The notes: generated by a model not told the origin, from the letters alone. A stretch of DNA of 25,144 nucleotides from DATLGB01 sp038232275 (GCA_038232275.1 JBBSIC010000046.1:1-25144), one strand, 5' to 3'. Numbered from the stretch's first letter, positions 13,790-21,312 are shown. Translations and numbers: made by a program.

Positions 13790-14989
13790 TCAGAGCACGA
13801 GCGCGTCGACCATGCCGCCCGCGGGCACGGCCGGACTGCTGTCGGGCGCGATGATGAACGCGTCGGCCCGGGCGAGGGAGAGCGTCATGGCCGAGCCCTG
13901 CTGCGCGGTTGGCGTCGCGTCAAAGATGCCGGCCGCGCCACGCTCAAGGGTCGCGGTGAGGTAGGTCGTTCGGCCGTCCTCGGGCGCGATCTCGCGCGTG
14001 GTGCGCACGCGGGTGCGCGGCTCCGCCGCGTCCGCCTCGCCCTGTAGCCGGCGCAGCAGCGGCTCGACGAACACGAGGAAGCCGACGCAGCCAGACAGCG
14101 GGTTGCCGGGAAGGCCGAAGGCCCAGGTGCCGTCGGCCACCGTCCCGCAGAACAGCGGCTTGCCGGGCTTGATACGCACGCGCCAGAAGAGCTCCTGCAC
14201 GCCCGCGCGGTCCAGCGCGCCCTTGACGTGATCGTGGTCGCCGACGGAGACGCCGCCGGCGACCAGCAGGACGTCGGCCTGCGCGAGACCGCGCCGGATG
14301 CGCGCCTCAATCTCATCAACGTCGTCGGGCGCGGTCGCAAGGTCGAGGACGTCGGCGCCCGCGCGCGTCGCCAGCGTGCGCAGCGCGACGCCGTTGGTCT
14401 CGTAGATCTGGCCGGGGCCGAGCGGGGTGCCGGGGGCGACGAGCTCGTCGCCCGTGGTCAGGACGGCGACCACCGGGCGGCGGTGGACCGGCAGCTCGCC
14501 GAGCCCGGCGGCGGCGAGCGCGCTCAAAGCATGGGCGCTGACGCGCTCGCCCCTCGAAAGCAAGAGCGTTCCCGCGGGAACGTCTTCGCCCCGAAAGCGG
14601 ACGTTGGCGGCGGCCGGCACGGCGTGGTCGATCGCGATCCATCCGTCGTCGTGCACGTCGACGGCCTCCTGGCGCTCGACCGCGTCGGCGCCCGGCGGCA
14701 ACGCCCCGCCGGTGAAGATCCGCCGGGCGGTGCCCGGCTCGACCGGCTCGTCGCCCGCGGCGCCCGCGGCGACCTCGCCGAGGACGCGCAGGCGACCCGG
14801 GGCGTCCGCCGGGCGCAAGGCGTAGCCGTCCATCGCCGAGCGGTCAAAGCCCGGGATGTCGATCGGGCTGCGCACGTCGGCGCTCAGCACGCGCCCCACG
14901 GCGTCCGCAAGCGGCGCGGACTCGGCCGGCAGCGCCCGGGCGCGGGCCGCGATCAGCGCCCAGGCCTCGTCACGCGAGCGCAGGCTCAT
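13790..14989 (-). CDS. moeA: Molybdopterin molybdenumtransferase MoeA
   Basis: MoeA inserts molybdate into adenylylated molybdopterin to give molybdenum cofactor. The protein is 399 residues from ATG 14989, the usual length. Family motifs include IPGFDRSAMDGYAL (about 45-58), FTGGALPPGADAV, VLTTGDELV, GPGQIYETNG, VAGGVSVGDHDHVK and FGLPGNPLSG. The reading frame remains open far upstream through the antisense of moaA, but this ATG overlaps the moaA stop as ATGA and fits the MoeA N-terminus. It is the last gene of the moaC-moaA-moeA unit; the region downstream is decayed DNA. Confidence 0.95.
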   Translation of the reverse strand: MSLRSRDEAWALIAARARALPAESAPLADAVGRVLSADVRSPIDIPGFDRSAMDGYALRPADAPGRLRVLGEVAAGAAGDEPVEPGTARRIFTGGALPPGADAVERQEAVDVHDDGWIAIDHAVPAAANVRFRGEDVPAGTLLLSRGERVSAHALSALAAAGLGELPVHRRPVVAVLTTGDELVAPGTPLGPGQIYETNGVALRTLATRAGADVLDLATAPDDVDEIEARIRRGLAQADVLLVAGGVSVGDHDHVKGALDRAGVQELFWRVRIKPGKPLFCGTVADGTWAFGLPGNPLSGCVGFLVFVEPLLRRLQGEADAAEPRTRVRTTREIAPEDGRTTYLTATLERGAAGIFDATPTAQQGSAMTLSLARADAFIIAPDSSPAVPAGGMVDALVL

Positions 14990-15978
14990 CCGCCGATCTG
15001 CGACATCGAGCGCTCCGGTTGCACGAAGCCGGGCTCGTTGATGTGGTGCTTGAGCTCCTTGCGCCAGACGGCCTCGCGCACGATCCCCTCGAGCTCTGGA
15101 TCCGTCGCCCCGTCGCGCAGCGGACCGCGCAGGTCGGTCTCGTTGAGCGAGAACAGGCACGTGCGCAGGCGCCCGTCGGCGGTCAGCCGGATGCGGTTGC
15201 AGTCCGAGCAGAACGGGTGCGAGACCGGGGAGATGAAGCCGATCGTGCCCTGCCCGTCGGCGAAGCGCCAGCGGCTCGACGTGCCGCTGCGCACGCGGCC
15301 CATCGGCTCCAGCGGATAGACCGCATGGATGATCGCGCGCAGCTCGTCGTTGGGCAGGACGCGCTCGGGGCCCCAGGCGCGGTCGGCGTCGAGCGGCATC
15401 CACTCGATGAAGCGCACCTCGTAGGGCTTGCGCCGCGCCAGGTCGGCGAAGCGCAGCGCCTCGTCCTCGGTGAAGTCGCGCAGCGCGACGGCGTTGACCT
15501 TGATCGGCCGCAGCTGCTCGTAGGCCTCGGCCGCCTCCAGGCCGGCGAGCACCTCGTCGAGCGCGTCGCGGCGGGTGAGCTCGAAGAACCGGTCCGAGAC
15601 CAGCGAGTCCAGCGAGACGTTGAGGCGCTTCAGGCCGGCCGCGGCGAGGTCGGGCAGCTGGCGGCGCAGCAGGTAGCCGTTGGTCGTCAAAGACAGGTCG
15701 TGGACCCCGGGGTCGGCCGCGAGCAGCGCGACCAGCCGGTGCAGGTCGCGGCGGGCGAGCGGCTCCCCGCCCGTCAGCCGCACGTCGTGCACGCCCATCT
15801 GCCCGAGCACCCCGACGATGCGCGCCATCTCCTCGTAGGAGAGGACCGCGTGGCGCTCCAGCCACGGCAGGCCCTCGGCCGGCATGCAGTACTGGCAGCG
15901 GAAGTTGCAGCGGTCGGTGACCGAGATGCGCAGGTCGCCGATCGTGCGGCCGTGGCCGTCGACCAGCGGCTCAAGCAT
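14986..15978 (-). CDS. moaA: GTP 3',8-cyclase MoaA
   Basis: MoaA is the radical-SAM enzyme that starts molybdopterin synthesis by converting GTP to 3',8-cyclo-GTP. Of 330 residues, Cys24, Cys28 and Cys31 (CNFRCQYC) bind the SAM [4Fe-4S] cluster, and Cys257, Cys260 and Cys274 (CSDCNRIRLTADGRLRTC) bind the C-terminal substrate cluster. The C-terminal Gly-Gly tail required for activity is present (SQIGG, 329-330). LTGGEPL (68-74) is the SAM-binding GGE motif. The start ATG 15978 overlaps moaC by 8 bp and the stop overlaps moeA by 4 bp. All catalytic elements are intact. Confidence 0.97.
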   Translation of the reverse strand: MLEPLVDGHGRTIGDLRISVTDRCNFRCQYCMPAEGLPWLERHAVLSYEEMARIVGVLGQMGVHDVRLTGGEPLARRDLHRLVALLAADPGVHDLSLTTNGYLLRRQLPDLAAAGLKRLNVSLDSLVSDRFFELTRRDALDEVLAGLEAAEAYEQLRPIKVNAVALRDFTEDEALRFADLARRKPYEVRFIEWMPLDADRAWGPERVLPNDELRAIIHAVYPLEPMGRVRSGTSSRWRFADGQGTIGFISPVSHPFCSDCNRIRLTADGRLRTCLFSLNETDLRGPLRDGATDPELEGIVREAVWRKELKHHINEPGFVQPERSMSQIGG

Positions 15979-16447
15979 GCCAGTCGCCGCTCTTGCCGCC
16001 GGTCTTGTCGAGCAGGGCGATCTCCCGCACGACGACGCCGCGCTCGACGCCCTTCACCATGTCGTAGACGGCGAGCGCCCCGACCGACGCGGCCGTCAGG
16101 GCCTCCATCTCGACGCCCGTGCCCGACACCGTCCGCGCCGAGGCGATCAGCGTGACGGTGCCGGCGTCCGCGTCGACCTCGACGTCGCAGTCGGCGTGCG
16201 AGAGCGCGAGCGAGTGGCAGAGCGGGATCAGCTCGGCGGTGCGCTTGGCGGCCTGGATGGCGGCGATGCGCGCGACGCCGGCGACGTCGCCCTTGGGCAG
16301 ATCGCCGGCGAGCACGCGCGCGGCCGTCTCCGGCGTCATGCGCACGACGGCGCGGGCGCGCGCCCAGCGCTCCGTCGGCGCCTTGGCCGAGACGTCGACC
16401 ATGCGCGCCGTGCCCGCGGCGTCGAGGTGGGTGAGGCCGGACTCCAC
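15971..16447 (-). CDS. moaC: Cyclic pyranopterin monophosphate synthase MoaC
   Basis: MoaC turns the MoaA product into cyclic pyranopterin monophosphate. The 158 residues include LIPLCHSLALSHADCDVEV with the active-site His, the GTGVEMEALTAASVGALAVY segment, and YDMVKGVERG with the conserved Asp and Lys. GTG 16447 is the start, giving MESGLTHLDAAGTARMVDVS, the normal N-terminus. It is the first gene of the moaC-moaA-moeA unit and is divergent from the MoaD-MoaE fusion across a 27-bp gap with a shared palindrome. Confidence 0.95.
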   Translation of the reverse strand: MESGLTHLDAAGTARMVDVSAKAPTERWARARAVVRMTPETAARVLAGDLPKGDVAGVARIAAIQAAKRTAELIPLCHSLALSHADCDVEVDADAGTVTLIASARTVSGTGVEMEALTAASVGALAVYDMVKGVERGVVVREIALLDKTGGKSGDWHA

Positions 16448-16453
16448 GAACCC

Positions 16454-16469
16454 GCAAGTCTAGGCTTGC
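16454..16469. promoter_or_regulatory. Palindrome with overlapping divergent -10 elements (moaC / moaDE)
   Basis: GCAAG-tctagg-CTTGC in the 27-bp gap between moaC (start 16447) and the MoaD-MoaE gene (start 16475). It contains TAGGCT on the plus strand (16461-16466), ending 8 bases before the ATG, and TAGACT on the minus strand (16462-16457), ending 9 bases before the GTG. Both fit actinobacterial -10 boxes for leaderless or nearly leaderless transcripts and share two base pairs. It could also be an operator for coordinate control. Inference from spacing and symmetry. Confidence 0.5.
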
Positions 16470-16474
16470 CGGAC

Positions 16475-17275
16475 ATGCAGATGACCGTCCGCCTCTTCGC
16501 CGGGCTGCGCCGGCGCGCCGGCGCACCAAGCCTCGACGTCGAGGTCCCCGAGGACGGGACCGTCGCCGATCTGCTCTCGGCCCTCGACGGCACGCCCCTC
16601 GGCGGGCTGCCCGCGCGCGCGTTCATTGTCGCCGTCAACCGCGCGTACGCCGACGGCGACGTGGCCGTACGCGCGGGGGACGAGGTCGCGCTGATCCCGC
16701 CGGTCAGCGGCGGCGCTGCAGACCCGGAGCCGGTCAGCGGCGGCGCCGCACACCCGCAGCCGGTCAGCGGCGGCGGCGCAGACCCGGAGCCGGTGCGCGC
16801 TGCGGGTATCCTCGAGGGGCCGCTGGACGGCGCGCGCCTGGCGCTGCTGGTGCGCGATCCGCGCGCGGGCGCCGTGGTCGTCTTCGAGGGCATGACGCGC
16901 GAGGTCGCCCAGCTCGAGTACGAGGCGTACGCCGAGATGGCCGAGCCGATGCTGCGCGCGATCGCCGCGGAGGAGGCTGCCCGTCATGGTCTCGTCGCGG
17001 TCGCCGTCGAGCACCGCGTCGGCACCGTACCGCTGAGCGAGCCGAGCGTGATCGTCGCCGTCGCGGCGGCGCACCGCGGTGAGGCGTTCGCCGGCGCGCG
17101 CGCGGTGATCGACCGGCTCAAGGCCGAGGCGCCGATCTTCAAGCAACAGGAGGAGGTCTGGGTCGAGGGCACGCTGCCCGAGCCGCGGCCCGCCGGACTC
17201 GCGTCACCAGACGGTGTCGAAGGTCAGCTCGATGACCAGCGCCTGAACGGCCAGCAGGGCGAGCACCAGGCGTAG
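16475..17275 (+). CDS. MoaD-MoaE fusion (molybdopterin synthase) with triplicated Gly-Gly linker
   Basis: Both subunits of molybdopterin synthase in one 266-residue chain. MoaD spans about 1-80: TVRLFAGLRRRAGAPSL, then FIVAVNRAYA, ending ALIPPVSGG with the Gly-Gly that must be a free C-terminus to carry the thiocarboxylate. MoaE spans about 112-240, with VVVFEGMTRE, HRVGTVPLSE, VAAAHRGEAF and EAPIFKQQEEVW, whose Lys223 matches the catalytic Lys region. Between them the PVSGG unit occurs three times (Gly-Gly at 79-80, 89-90 and 99-100). Mycobacterial MoaX is a comparable fusion cleaved after Gly-Gly; cleavage here is inferred. The start is ATG 16475 or ATG 16481. The last 72 bp overlap the convergent membrane protein gene, so the C-terminal tail is unusual. 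Confidence 0.93.
   Translation: MQMTVRLFAGLRRRAGAPSLDVEVPEDGTVADLLSALDGTPLGGLPARAFIVAVNRAYADGDVAVRAGDEVALIPPVSGGAADPEPVSGGAAHPQPVSGGGADPEPVRAAGILEGPLDGARLALLVRDPRAGAVVVFEGMTREVAQLEYEAYAEMAEPMLRAIAAEEAARHGLVAVAVEHRVGTVPLSEPSVIVAVAAAHRGEAFAGARAVIDRLKAEAPIFKQQEEVWVEGTLPEPRPAGLASPDGVEGQLDDQRLNGQQGEHQA
16700..16789 (+). repeat. Three 30-bp tandem repeats encoding PVSGG-type units
   Basis: Three in-frame 30-bp units (16700-16729, 16730-16759, 16760-16789), each starting CCGGTCAGCGGCGGCG and each encoding PVSGG followed by five variable residues (AADPE, AAHPQ, GADPE). A partial fourth unit (CCGGTG) follows. The units differ at a few bases and keep the coding frame. They lie exactly at the MoaD-MoaE junction. 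Confidence 0.95.
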
Positions 17276-18499
17276 GCGGCGCTCGGCCAGCACCGGAGCG
17301 GCGGCGAGGCAGGCGAGCGGCGCGAAGAAGAGCCAGATGCGCTCGGTCTCGGCCTTCGTGAAGCCGATCACGGCGGCGACGGCGAGCACGGCCGCGAGGG
17401 CGACGGCGGCATCCCGGCGCTCGGCGGCGGCGCGCAGGAACAGCCAGGCGATCGGGAGGCCGAGCACGACCAGGAACGCCACGGGCGAGCCGAAGACCCA
17501 GTAGGCGTACGGGCGCATCGAGGCGACGCTGAAGCGATAGACGCTCTCGGTGCCGCGGAAGGCGCCGATCACGTCGTAGCCGGTGGCGGCGGCCAGGAGG
17601 AGATAGAGCACGGCCGCCGCGGCGCCGCAGGCCGCCGCCAGCGCTGCCGCGCGGCGCCAGCCGCCGCGGCGCCACGCGAGCACCGCCGCCCAGGCGGCCA
17701 CCGCCGGCAGCGACCAGGCGAAGAAGGTGCCGGCGGCGACCGCGACGGCTCCCAGGGCGAGGCCGGCGCGCGAGCCACGGACCGCCCACTCAGCCAGCGG
17801 CCAGGCCGCGAGCGTGCCGAGCAGGAGGTAGAGCGCGTCGGCCGAGGTCGCGCCGAGCAGGATCGCGTCGGGGGAGAGGACGAGCAGCAGCGTGGCGATC
17901 CGCGCGTGGCGCTCGCCGAGCACCGCGCGCGCGGCCGCATAGGCGAGCGGCGTCGCGAGCACCCCGGCGCCGATGCACAGCGCCGCCATGCCCGCGGGCG
18001 TCGAGACGCCGAGCGCGTCGAGCAGCAGCAGCCCGCCGGGCGGGTGGGCGGCCGCGTGCGGCGGCAGCGCGGGGATCAGCTCGGCGAAGCGGTCCAGCAG
18101 GAAGCGCGGGCCGTAGCGCAGCGCGTTCAGCGCGGGGAGGTACTCGTTCTTGGCCTCGAAGGAGCGCTGCAGGTCAAAGACGCGGTCCCACTCGCCGACC
18201 CCGAGGCGGCTCGCGTTGACGGCGAGGCGGACGGCGAGCGTGGCGGCGAGCGTGACGGCGGCGAAGGTCGGGACTGGGAGCCGCAGCGTCCGCGGCGCCA
18301 GCCACACGGCGCCGGCCAGCACCGCGCCGGCCACGAGCGCGAGCGGATGCGCCGCCAGGTCGCCGTGTGCCAGAAACGGCGGCGTCGGGACGCCGATGAC
18401 GGTGCCGCCCGCGCGCAGGAGGACGCCGACCACGATCGTGGCGACGGCGACGACGACGGCCGCCGTGCCAAGCTGCCGGTGTGCGCCGCGCCGCGTCAC
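17204..18499 (-). CDS. GT-C-like integral membrane glycosyltransferase (putative)
   Basis: A 431-residue polytopic membrane protein with roughly ten to twelve hydrophobic helices, starting with TAAVVVAVATIVVGVLL (about 12-28). The loop DRVFDLQRSFEAKNEYLPAL after the second or third helix and the motif HAAAHPPGGLLLLDALG recall GT-C glycosyltransferases (GT39/GT87-like), which use polyprenyl-phosphate sugars outside the membrane; the C-terminal TKAETERIWLFFAP is seen in related actinobacterial proteins. An exact family cannot be assigned by eye. GTG 18499 overlaps the divergent lipoprotein start by 19 bp, and the 3' end overlaps the MoaD-MoaE gene by 72 bp. Confidence 0.65.
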   Translation of the reverse strand: MTRRGAHRQLGTAAVVVAVATIVVGVLLRAGGTVIGVPTPPFLAHGDLAAHPLALVAGAVLAGAVWLAPRTLRLPVPTFAAVTLAATLAVRLAVNASRLGVGEWDRVFDLQRSFEAKNEYLPALNALRYGPRFLLDRFAELIPALPPHAAAHPPGGLLLLDALGVSTPAGMAALCIGAGVLATPLAYAAARAVLGERHARIATLLLVLSPDAILLGATSADALYLLLGTLAAWPLAEWAVRGSRAGLALGAVAVAAGTFFAWSLPAVAAWAAVLAWRRGGWRRAAALAAACGAAAAVLYLLLAAATGYDVIGAFRGTESVYRFSVASMRPYAYWVFGSPVAFLVVLGLPIAWLFLRAAAERRDAAVALAAVLAVAAVIGFTKAETERIWLFFAPLACLAAAPVLAERRLRLVLALLAVQALVIELTFDTVW

Positions 18500-19068
18500 T
18501 GCTCGGGCTCCTCGCGCTTGCCGGCTGCGGCAGCGCGCCGACGGCCGACCTCCCGCCCCCGGCGGGGCCCGCCCGCTCGCCCGCGCTGAGCGCGACGCCC
18601 GAGGGCCGCATCGTGCCGGGCGCGCGGCTGCCGCCCCAGCCGGGGACGACCGCGGTCGTCGAGCGCCGCGCCCGCGCGCTGCGCCTTGGCGGCGAGGAAG
18701 CGCCCGCCGGGGTCGGCCCGACCCACGTCGTCTCCGACGGCGGAGAGTTGCTCTACGTCACCGACACCGCGGGCGACGGCGTCCTGGTCTTCCACACCGA
18801 GCCCAGGCTCGAGCTGACGCGGCGGGTCGCGCTGCCGGGCGGGGGGCCCTACGCGATCGCGATCGACGCCCAGCGCGACCGCCTCTGGGTCACGCTGCCC
18901 AAGACCAACGAGGTCGCCGAGCTGCACGCCGGCCCGCGCCCAAGCCTCATCCGTCGGCACGCCTCCGTCCGCCAGCCCGACGACATCGCGGTGGACGAGC
19001 GGACCGGCGCGGTGTTCGTGGCCGGGGCCGGCGGCGCCGTTCAGCGCCTCGACCGGCGCACGAGGTAG
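18481..19068 (+). CDS. Lipoprotein with beta-propeller-like repeats (short)
   Basis: A 195-residue exported lipoprotein. The signal peptide (VRRAASLLGLLALAGC) ends in a lipobox L-A-G-C with Cys16 as the lipidated residue. A Pro/Ala-rich linker follows to about 50. From about residue 75 there are two to three propeller-like units: GPTHVVSDGGELLYVTDTAG, GPYAIAIDAQRDRLWVTLP and PDDIAVDERTGAVFVAGAGG. Intact propellers need more blades, so the protein is either short by nature or truncated. The ORF ends inside the convergent membrane protein gene (28-bp overlap). The GTG 18481 start is supported by the signal peptide. It probably belongs to the surrounding glycan/redox set. Confidence 0.75.
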   Translation: MRRAASLLGLLALAGCGSAPTADLPPPAGPARSPALSATPEGRIVPGARLPPQPGTTAVVERRARALRLGGEEAPAGVGPTHVVSDGGELLYVTDTAGDGVLVFHTEPRLELTRRVALPGGGPYAIAIDAQRDRLWVTLPKTNEVAELHAGPRPSLIRRHASVRQPDDIAVDERTGAVFVAGAGGAVQRLDRRTR

Positions 19069-19460
19069 ACGACGCCGGAGACCACGAAGAGGCCGGCGGT
19101 CACGAGCAGCCAGCTGCGCACGTAGCCCTCCCAGCCGCGGCCGGCGACCCGCATGTAGGTCCCGTCGCCCTTGTTGAGCAGGGTGGAGACGAAGACCAGC
19201 ACCAGCACGAGGGAAAGGCCGAGCGGGATGCGGACGTAGTTGACGGCGCCGCCGAGCAGGCGGCGGCCGGCGCGATCGGCTCCGGAGTACAGCGGCCACA
19301 GCACGACATCGTGCAGCAGGACGGCCCCGACCAGCCACACGGCCATGTTGCCCGCGGCGCGGATGCCGGCGATCTGGACCGCCGCGTAGCCGATCAGGGC
19401 GAAGGCGAGCACGTGCCCGACGAAGTGCAGCGGGTTGGCGCCGTAGAGCTTTCTGATCAT
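19041..19460 (-). CDS. Four-helix membrane protein of unknown function
   Basis: A 139-residue hydrophobic protein with helices at about 13-33, 38-57, 75-96 and 114-134. A conserved-looking LLHDVVLWPLYSGADR lies after the second helix, and the C-terminus is basic (VRRSRR). ATG 19460 overlaps the stop of the molybdopterin oxidoreductase gene as ATGA, so it is the last gene of that operon and probably a membrane partner of the enzyme. No known family is recognised. The frame is open far upstream, but only as antisense-like, Arg-rich sequence over the oxidoreductase gene. Confidence 0.75.
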   Translation of the reverse strand: MIRKLYGANPLHFVGHVLAFALIGYAAVQIAGIRAAGNMAVWLVGAVLLHDVVLWPLYSGADRAGRRLLGGAVNYVRIPLGLSLVLVLVFVSTLLNKGDGTYMRVAGRGWEGYVRSWLLVTAGLFVVSGVVYLVRRSRR

Positions 19461-20695
19461 GCCTGCGTCTTCCGGAAGGTCATCGTCTTGACCCACTTCG
19501 TGTTGTGCACGCCCGGCAGCGCCGGGACGATCATGCGCGCGGGGAAGCCGTGGTCGACCGAGAGGTCCTTGCCCTCGACCTTGAGCGCCAGCAGCGAGCG
19601 CGGGTCCTGCAGCTGCGAGCCGTTGAGCGACGCGGCGCGCAGGACACCCGCGGGCTGCAGGGACTCGACGAGCACCCGGTCGGCGTCGGGCACGCCGGCC
19701 ATGCGAGCGAGGTCGGAGACGCGCACGCCGGTCCAGCGGCGCGTGGCGCTCCAGCCCTCCACACAGGCGATCGGCAGGGTCTCGGAGCGCTGCGTCATCG
19801 CGAGCAGGTCGTCGCGCGACAGCGAGACCTCGCGTGCGCCGCCCTTGAGGACCAGGCGGTAGTCGGGGCCCGTGAGCTCGGGCTTGACGCCCGCGGCGGC
19901 GGCGGTCTTGTTGACCGGGAAGCCGTCCTGTTTGCGCGGGGCGAGGAAAGCGATCTTGCGAAACGGGCCGCCGAGCGCCTGGCCGCCGTTGCCGACCAGC
20001 ACGAGCCCGGCCCCCGCGCCGGTGAAGGCGAGCAGGCCGCGGCGCGAGATCGTCGGCTTCGCCGGGGCGCTCGCGGCGAGCGGGTCCTCGATCTGCGTGC
20101 GGGCCAGGCCGCGCTCGCGATAGGCGCGCAGCACCGTCGGCATCTTCAGGCAGAAGTGCAGGGTGAACGACGCGAAGAACACCACCGCGCCCCAGTAGTG
20201 CGCGATGACGAAGTTGAAGTGGAACGGGTACCAGTACTGCGCGTTGACGAGGCCGGTCGCGATCTGGAAGATCGCCGAGGCGACGAGCGCCGTGATCGAC
20301 AGGCGCTCGAGCGCCTGGGCCGGCGACGTCACCGGCGGCCACAGGAACAGTCGCGGCATGACCGACCACAGCTTGGCGAGCAGGATCGGGACGGTGGCCA
20401 GGCCGATCGTCACATGCAGGCCCTCGGTCAGCGCGTACAGCCACGACGGGTGCGTGGGCCAGCTGAAGAGCAGCGGCAGGTCGCGCGACGGGTCGACGAT
20501 CGCGTTGTGCGGCAGGCCCGGCTCGTAGGCGTTGTGGGAGAGAAAGCCCGTGATGGTCACGATGCCCATCGAGACCAGCAGGCTGATGCCGAGGATCGAC
20601 GTCAGCGCGCGGCCGCGCAGCGGGCTCTTCCAGAACTCCGGCCGGAACGGGCCCGGTGGCGGGTCCTTTCCGATCAGCCGAGCCACGCGAACCAC
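19457..20695 (-). CDS. Membrane molybdopterin oxidoreductase with cytochrome-b-like N-terminal domain
   Basis: A 412-residue two-part protein. The N-terminal half (about 25-190) has four membrane helices with candidate haem-ligating histidines His94, His166 and His180, like a cytochrome b561-type domain. A twin-arginine motif, SRRGLLAFTGAGAG (217-230), then precedes a fifth helix. The C-terminal half (about 260-410) is a sulfite-oxidase-type molybdopterin domain with Cys311 (ACVEGWSATRRWTG) as the Mo ligand and DHGFPARMIVPALPG as a further motif. Such proteins are exported by dual Sec/Tat targeting in actinobacteria. The electron donor or substrate is unknown. GTG 20695 overlaps the methyltransferase gene by 22 bp; GTG 20686 is an alternative start. 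Confidence 0.87.
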   Translation of the reverse strand: MVRVARLIGKDPPPGPFRPEFWKSPLRGRALTSILGISLLVSMGIVTITGFLSHNAYEPGLPHNAIVDPSRDLPLLFSWPTHPSWLYALTEGLHVTIGLATVPILLAKLWSVMPRLFLWPPVTSPAQALERLSITALVASAIFQIATGLVNAQYWYPFHFNFVIAHYWGAVVFFASFTLHFCLKMPTVLRAYRERGLARTQIEDPLAASAPAKPTISRRGLLAFTGAGAGLVLVGNGGQALGGPFRKIAFLAPRKQDGFPVNKTAAAAGVKPELTGPDYRLVLKGGAREVSLSRDDLLAMTQRSETLPIACVEGWSATRRWTGVRVSDLARMAGVPDADRVLVESLQPAGVLRAASLNGSQLQDPRSLLALKVEGKDLSVDHGFPARMIVPALPGVHNTKWVKTMTFRKTQA

Positions 20696-21312
20696 CGTCC
20701 GTCGATCACAGCGACATCCTGGACGCCCAGGTCAGCGGTGTCGGCGACGGCGTCCACGCCGTCGACGCCCAGGTGCGCCCACGGGAACCAGTGGCTGGTC
20801 GTCTCGCCCGCCTCCAGGCGGATGTGGCCCGCGTGCGCCGGAGCACCCGGGCCCTCGAGCTCGGTGATGATCTGCCCGCCCTCGGCGAGCAGCCCGGCGA
20901 GGCGGACGAGCAGTGCGGCGGGGTCGCCGCCGATGCCGATGTTGCCGTCCAGCAGCACCGCGGTGCGCCAGTCGCCGGTGCCGGGGATGTCCTTGAAGAC
21001 ATCGGCGAGCACGGCGCGGCGGCCGTGGCGGCGGGCGTGGCGGACCGCGATCGGGGAGAGGTCGACGCCGAGCGCCCACTTGCCGCGCGCCGAGAGCGCG
21101 TCGAGCAGGCGGCCCGGCCCGCAGCCGACGTCCAGGACCGGCCCGACCGCGGCATCGGCGACGGCCTCGTCGGCGGCCGTGTTCGGCCCGAGCCAGCGGT
21201 CGAGGTGCAGCGGCAGGCGCGTGCCGTCGTCGCGCAGGGCGCGCGCCTTCGCCGGCCGCGGCGCCTCGATCAGCGCGCCGAACAGCGCGAACGGGCAGAC
21301 GGCGACGCTCAC
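20674..21312 (-). CDS. Class I SAM-dependent methyltransferase
   Basis: A 212-residue methyltransferase with motif I VLDVGCGPG (59-67), the acidic LGVDLSPIAV (81-90) after strand 2, and later FKDIPGTGDWRTAVLLDGNI and LAGLLAEGGQIITEL. The target could be a sugar, a lipid or a small molecule. GTG 21312 overlaps the stop of the DUF2064 gene by 4 bp (GTGA). It is followed directly by the molybdopterin oxidoreductase. The context of glycosyl and nucleotidyl transferases suggests that it modifies a glycan or glycolipid. Confidence 0.85.
   Translation of the reverse strand: MSVAVCPFALFGALIEAPRPAKARALRDDGTRLPLHLDRWLGPNTAADEAVADAAVGPVLDVGCGPGRLLDALSARGKWALGVDLSPIAVRHARRHGRRAVLADVFKDIPGTGDWRTAVLLDGNIGIGGDPAALLVRLAGLLAEGGQIITELEGPGAPAHAGHIRLEAGETTSHWFPWAHLGVDGVDAVADTADLGVQDVAVIDGRWFAWLG

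Noticed and set aside
16700..16789. CRISPR-like or satellite repeat
   Set aside because: The three 30-bp units are directly joined without spacers, keep the reading frame and vary mostly without breaking the PVSGG motif, so this is a protein-coding repeat.
19041..20444. Single long minus-strand gene extending the four-helix membrane protein upstream
   Set aside because: The extension is out of frame with the molybdopterin oxidoreductase over its whole length. Only the part from ATG 19460, after the ATGA overlap, has membrane-protein character.
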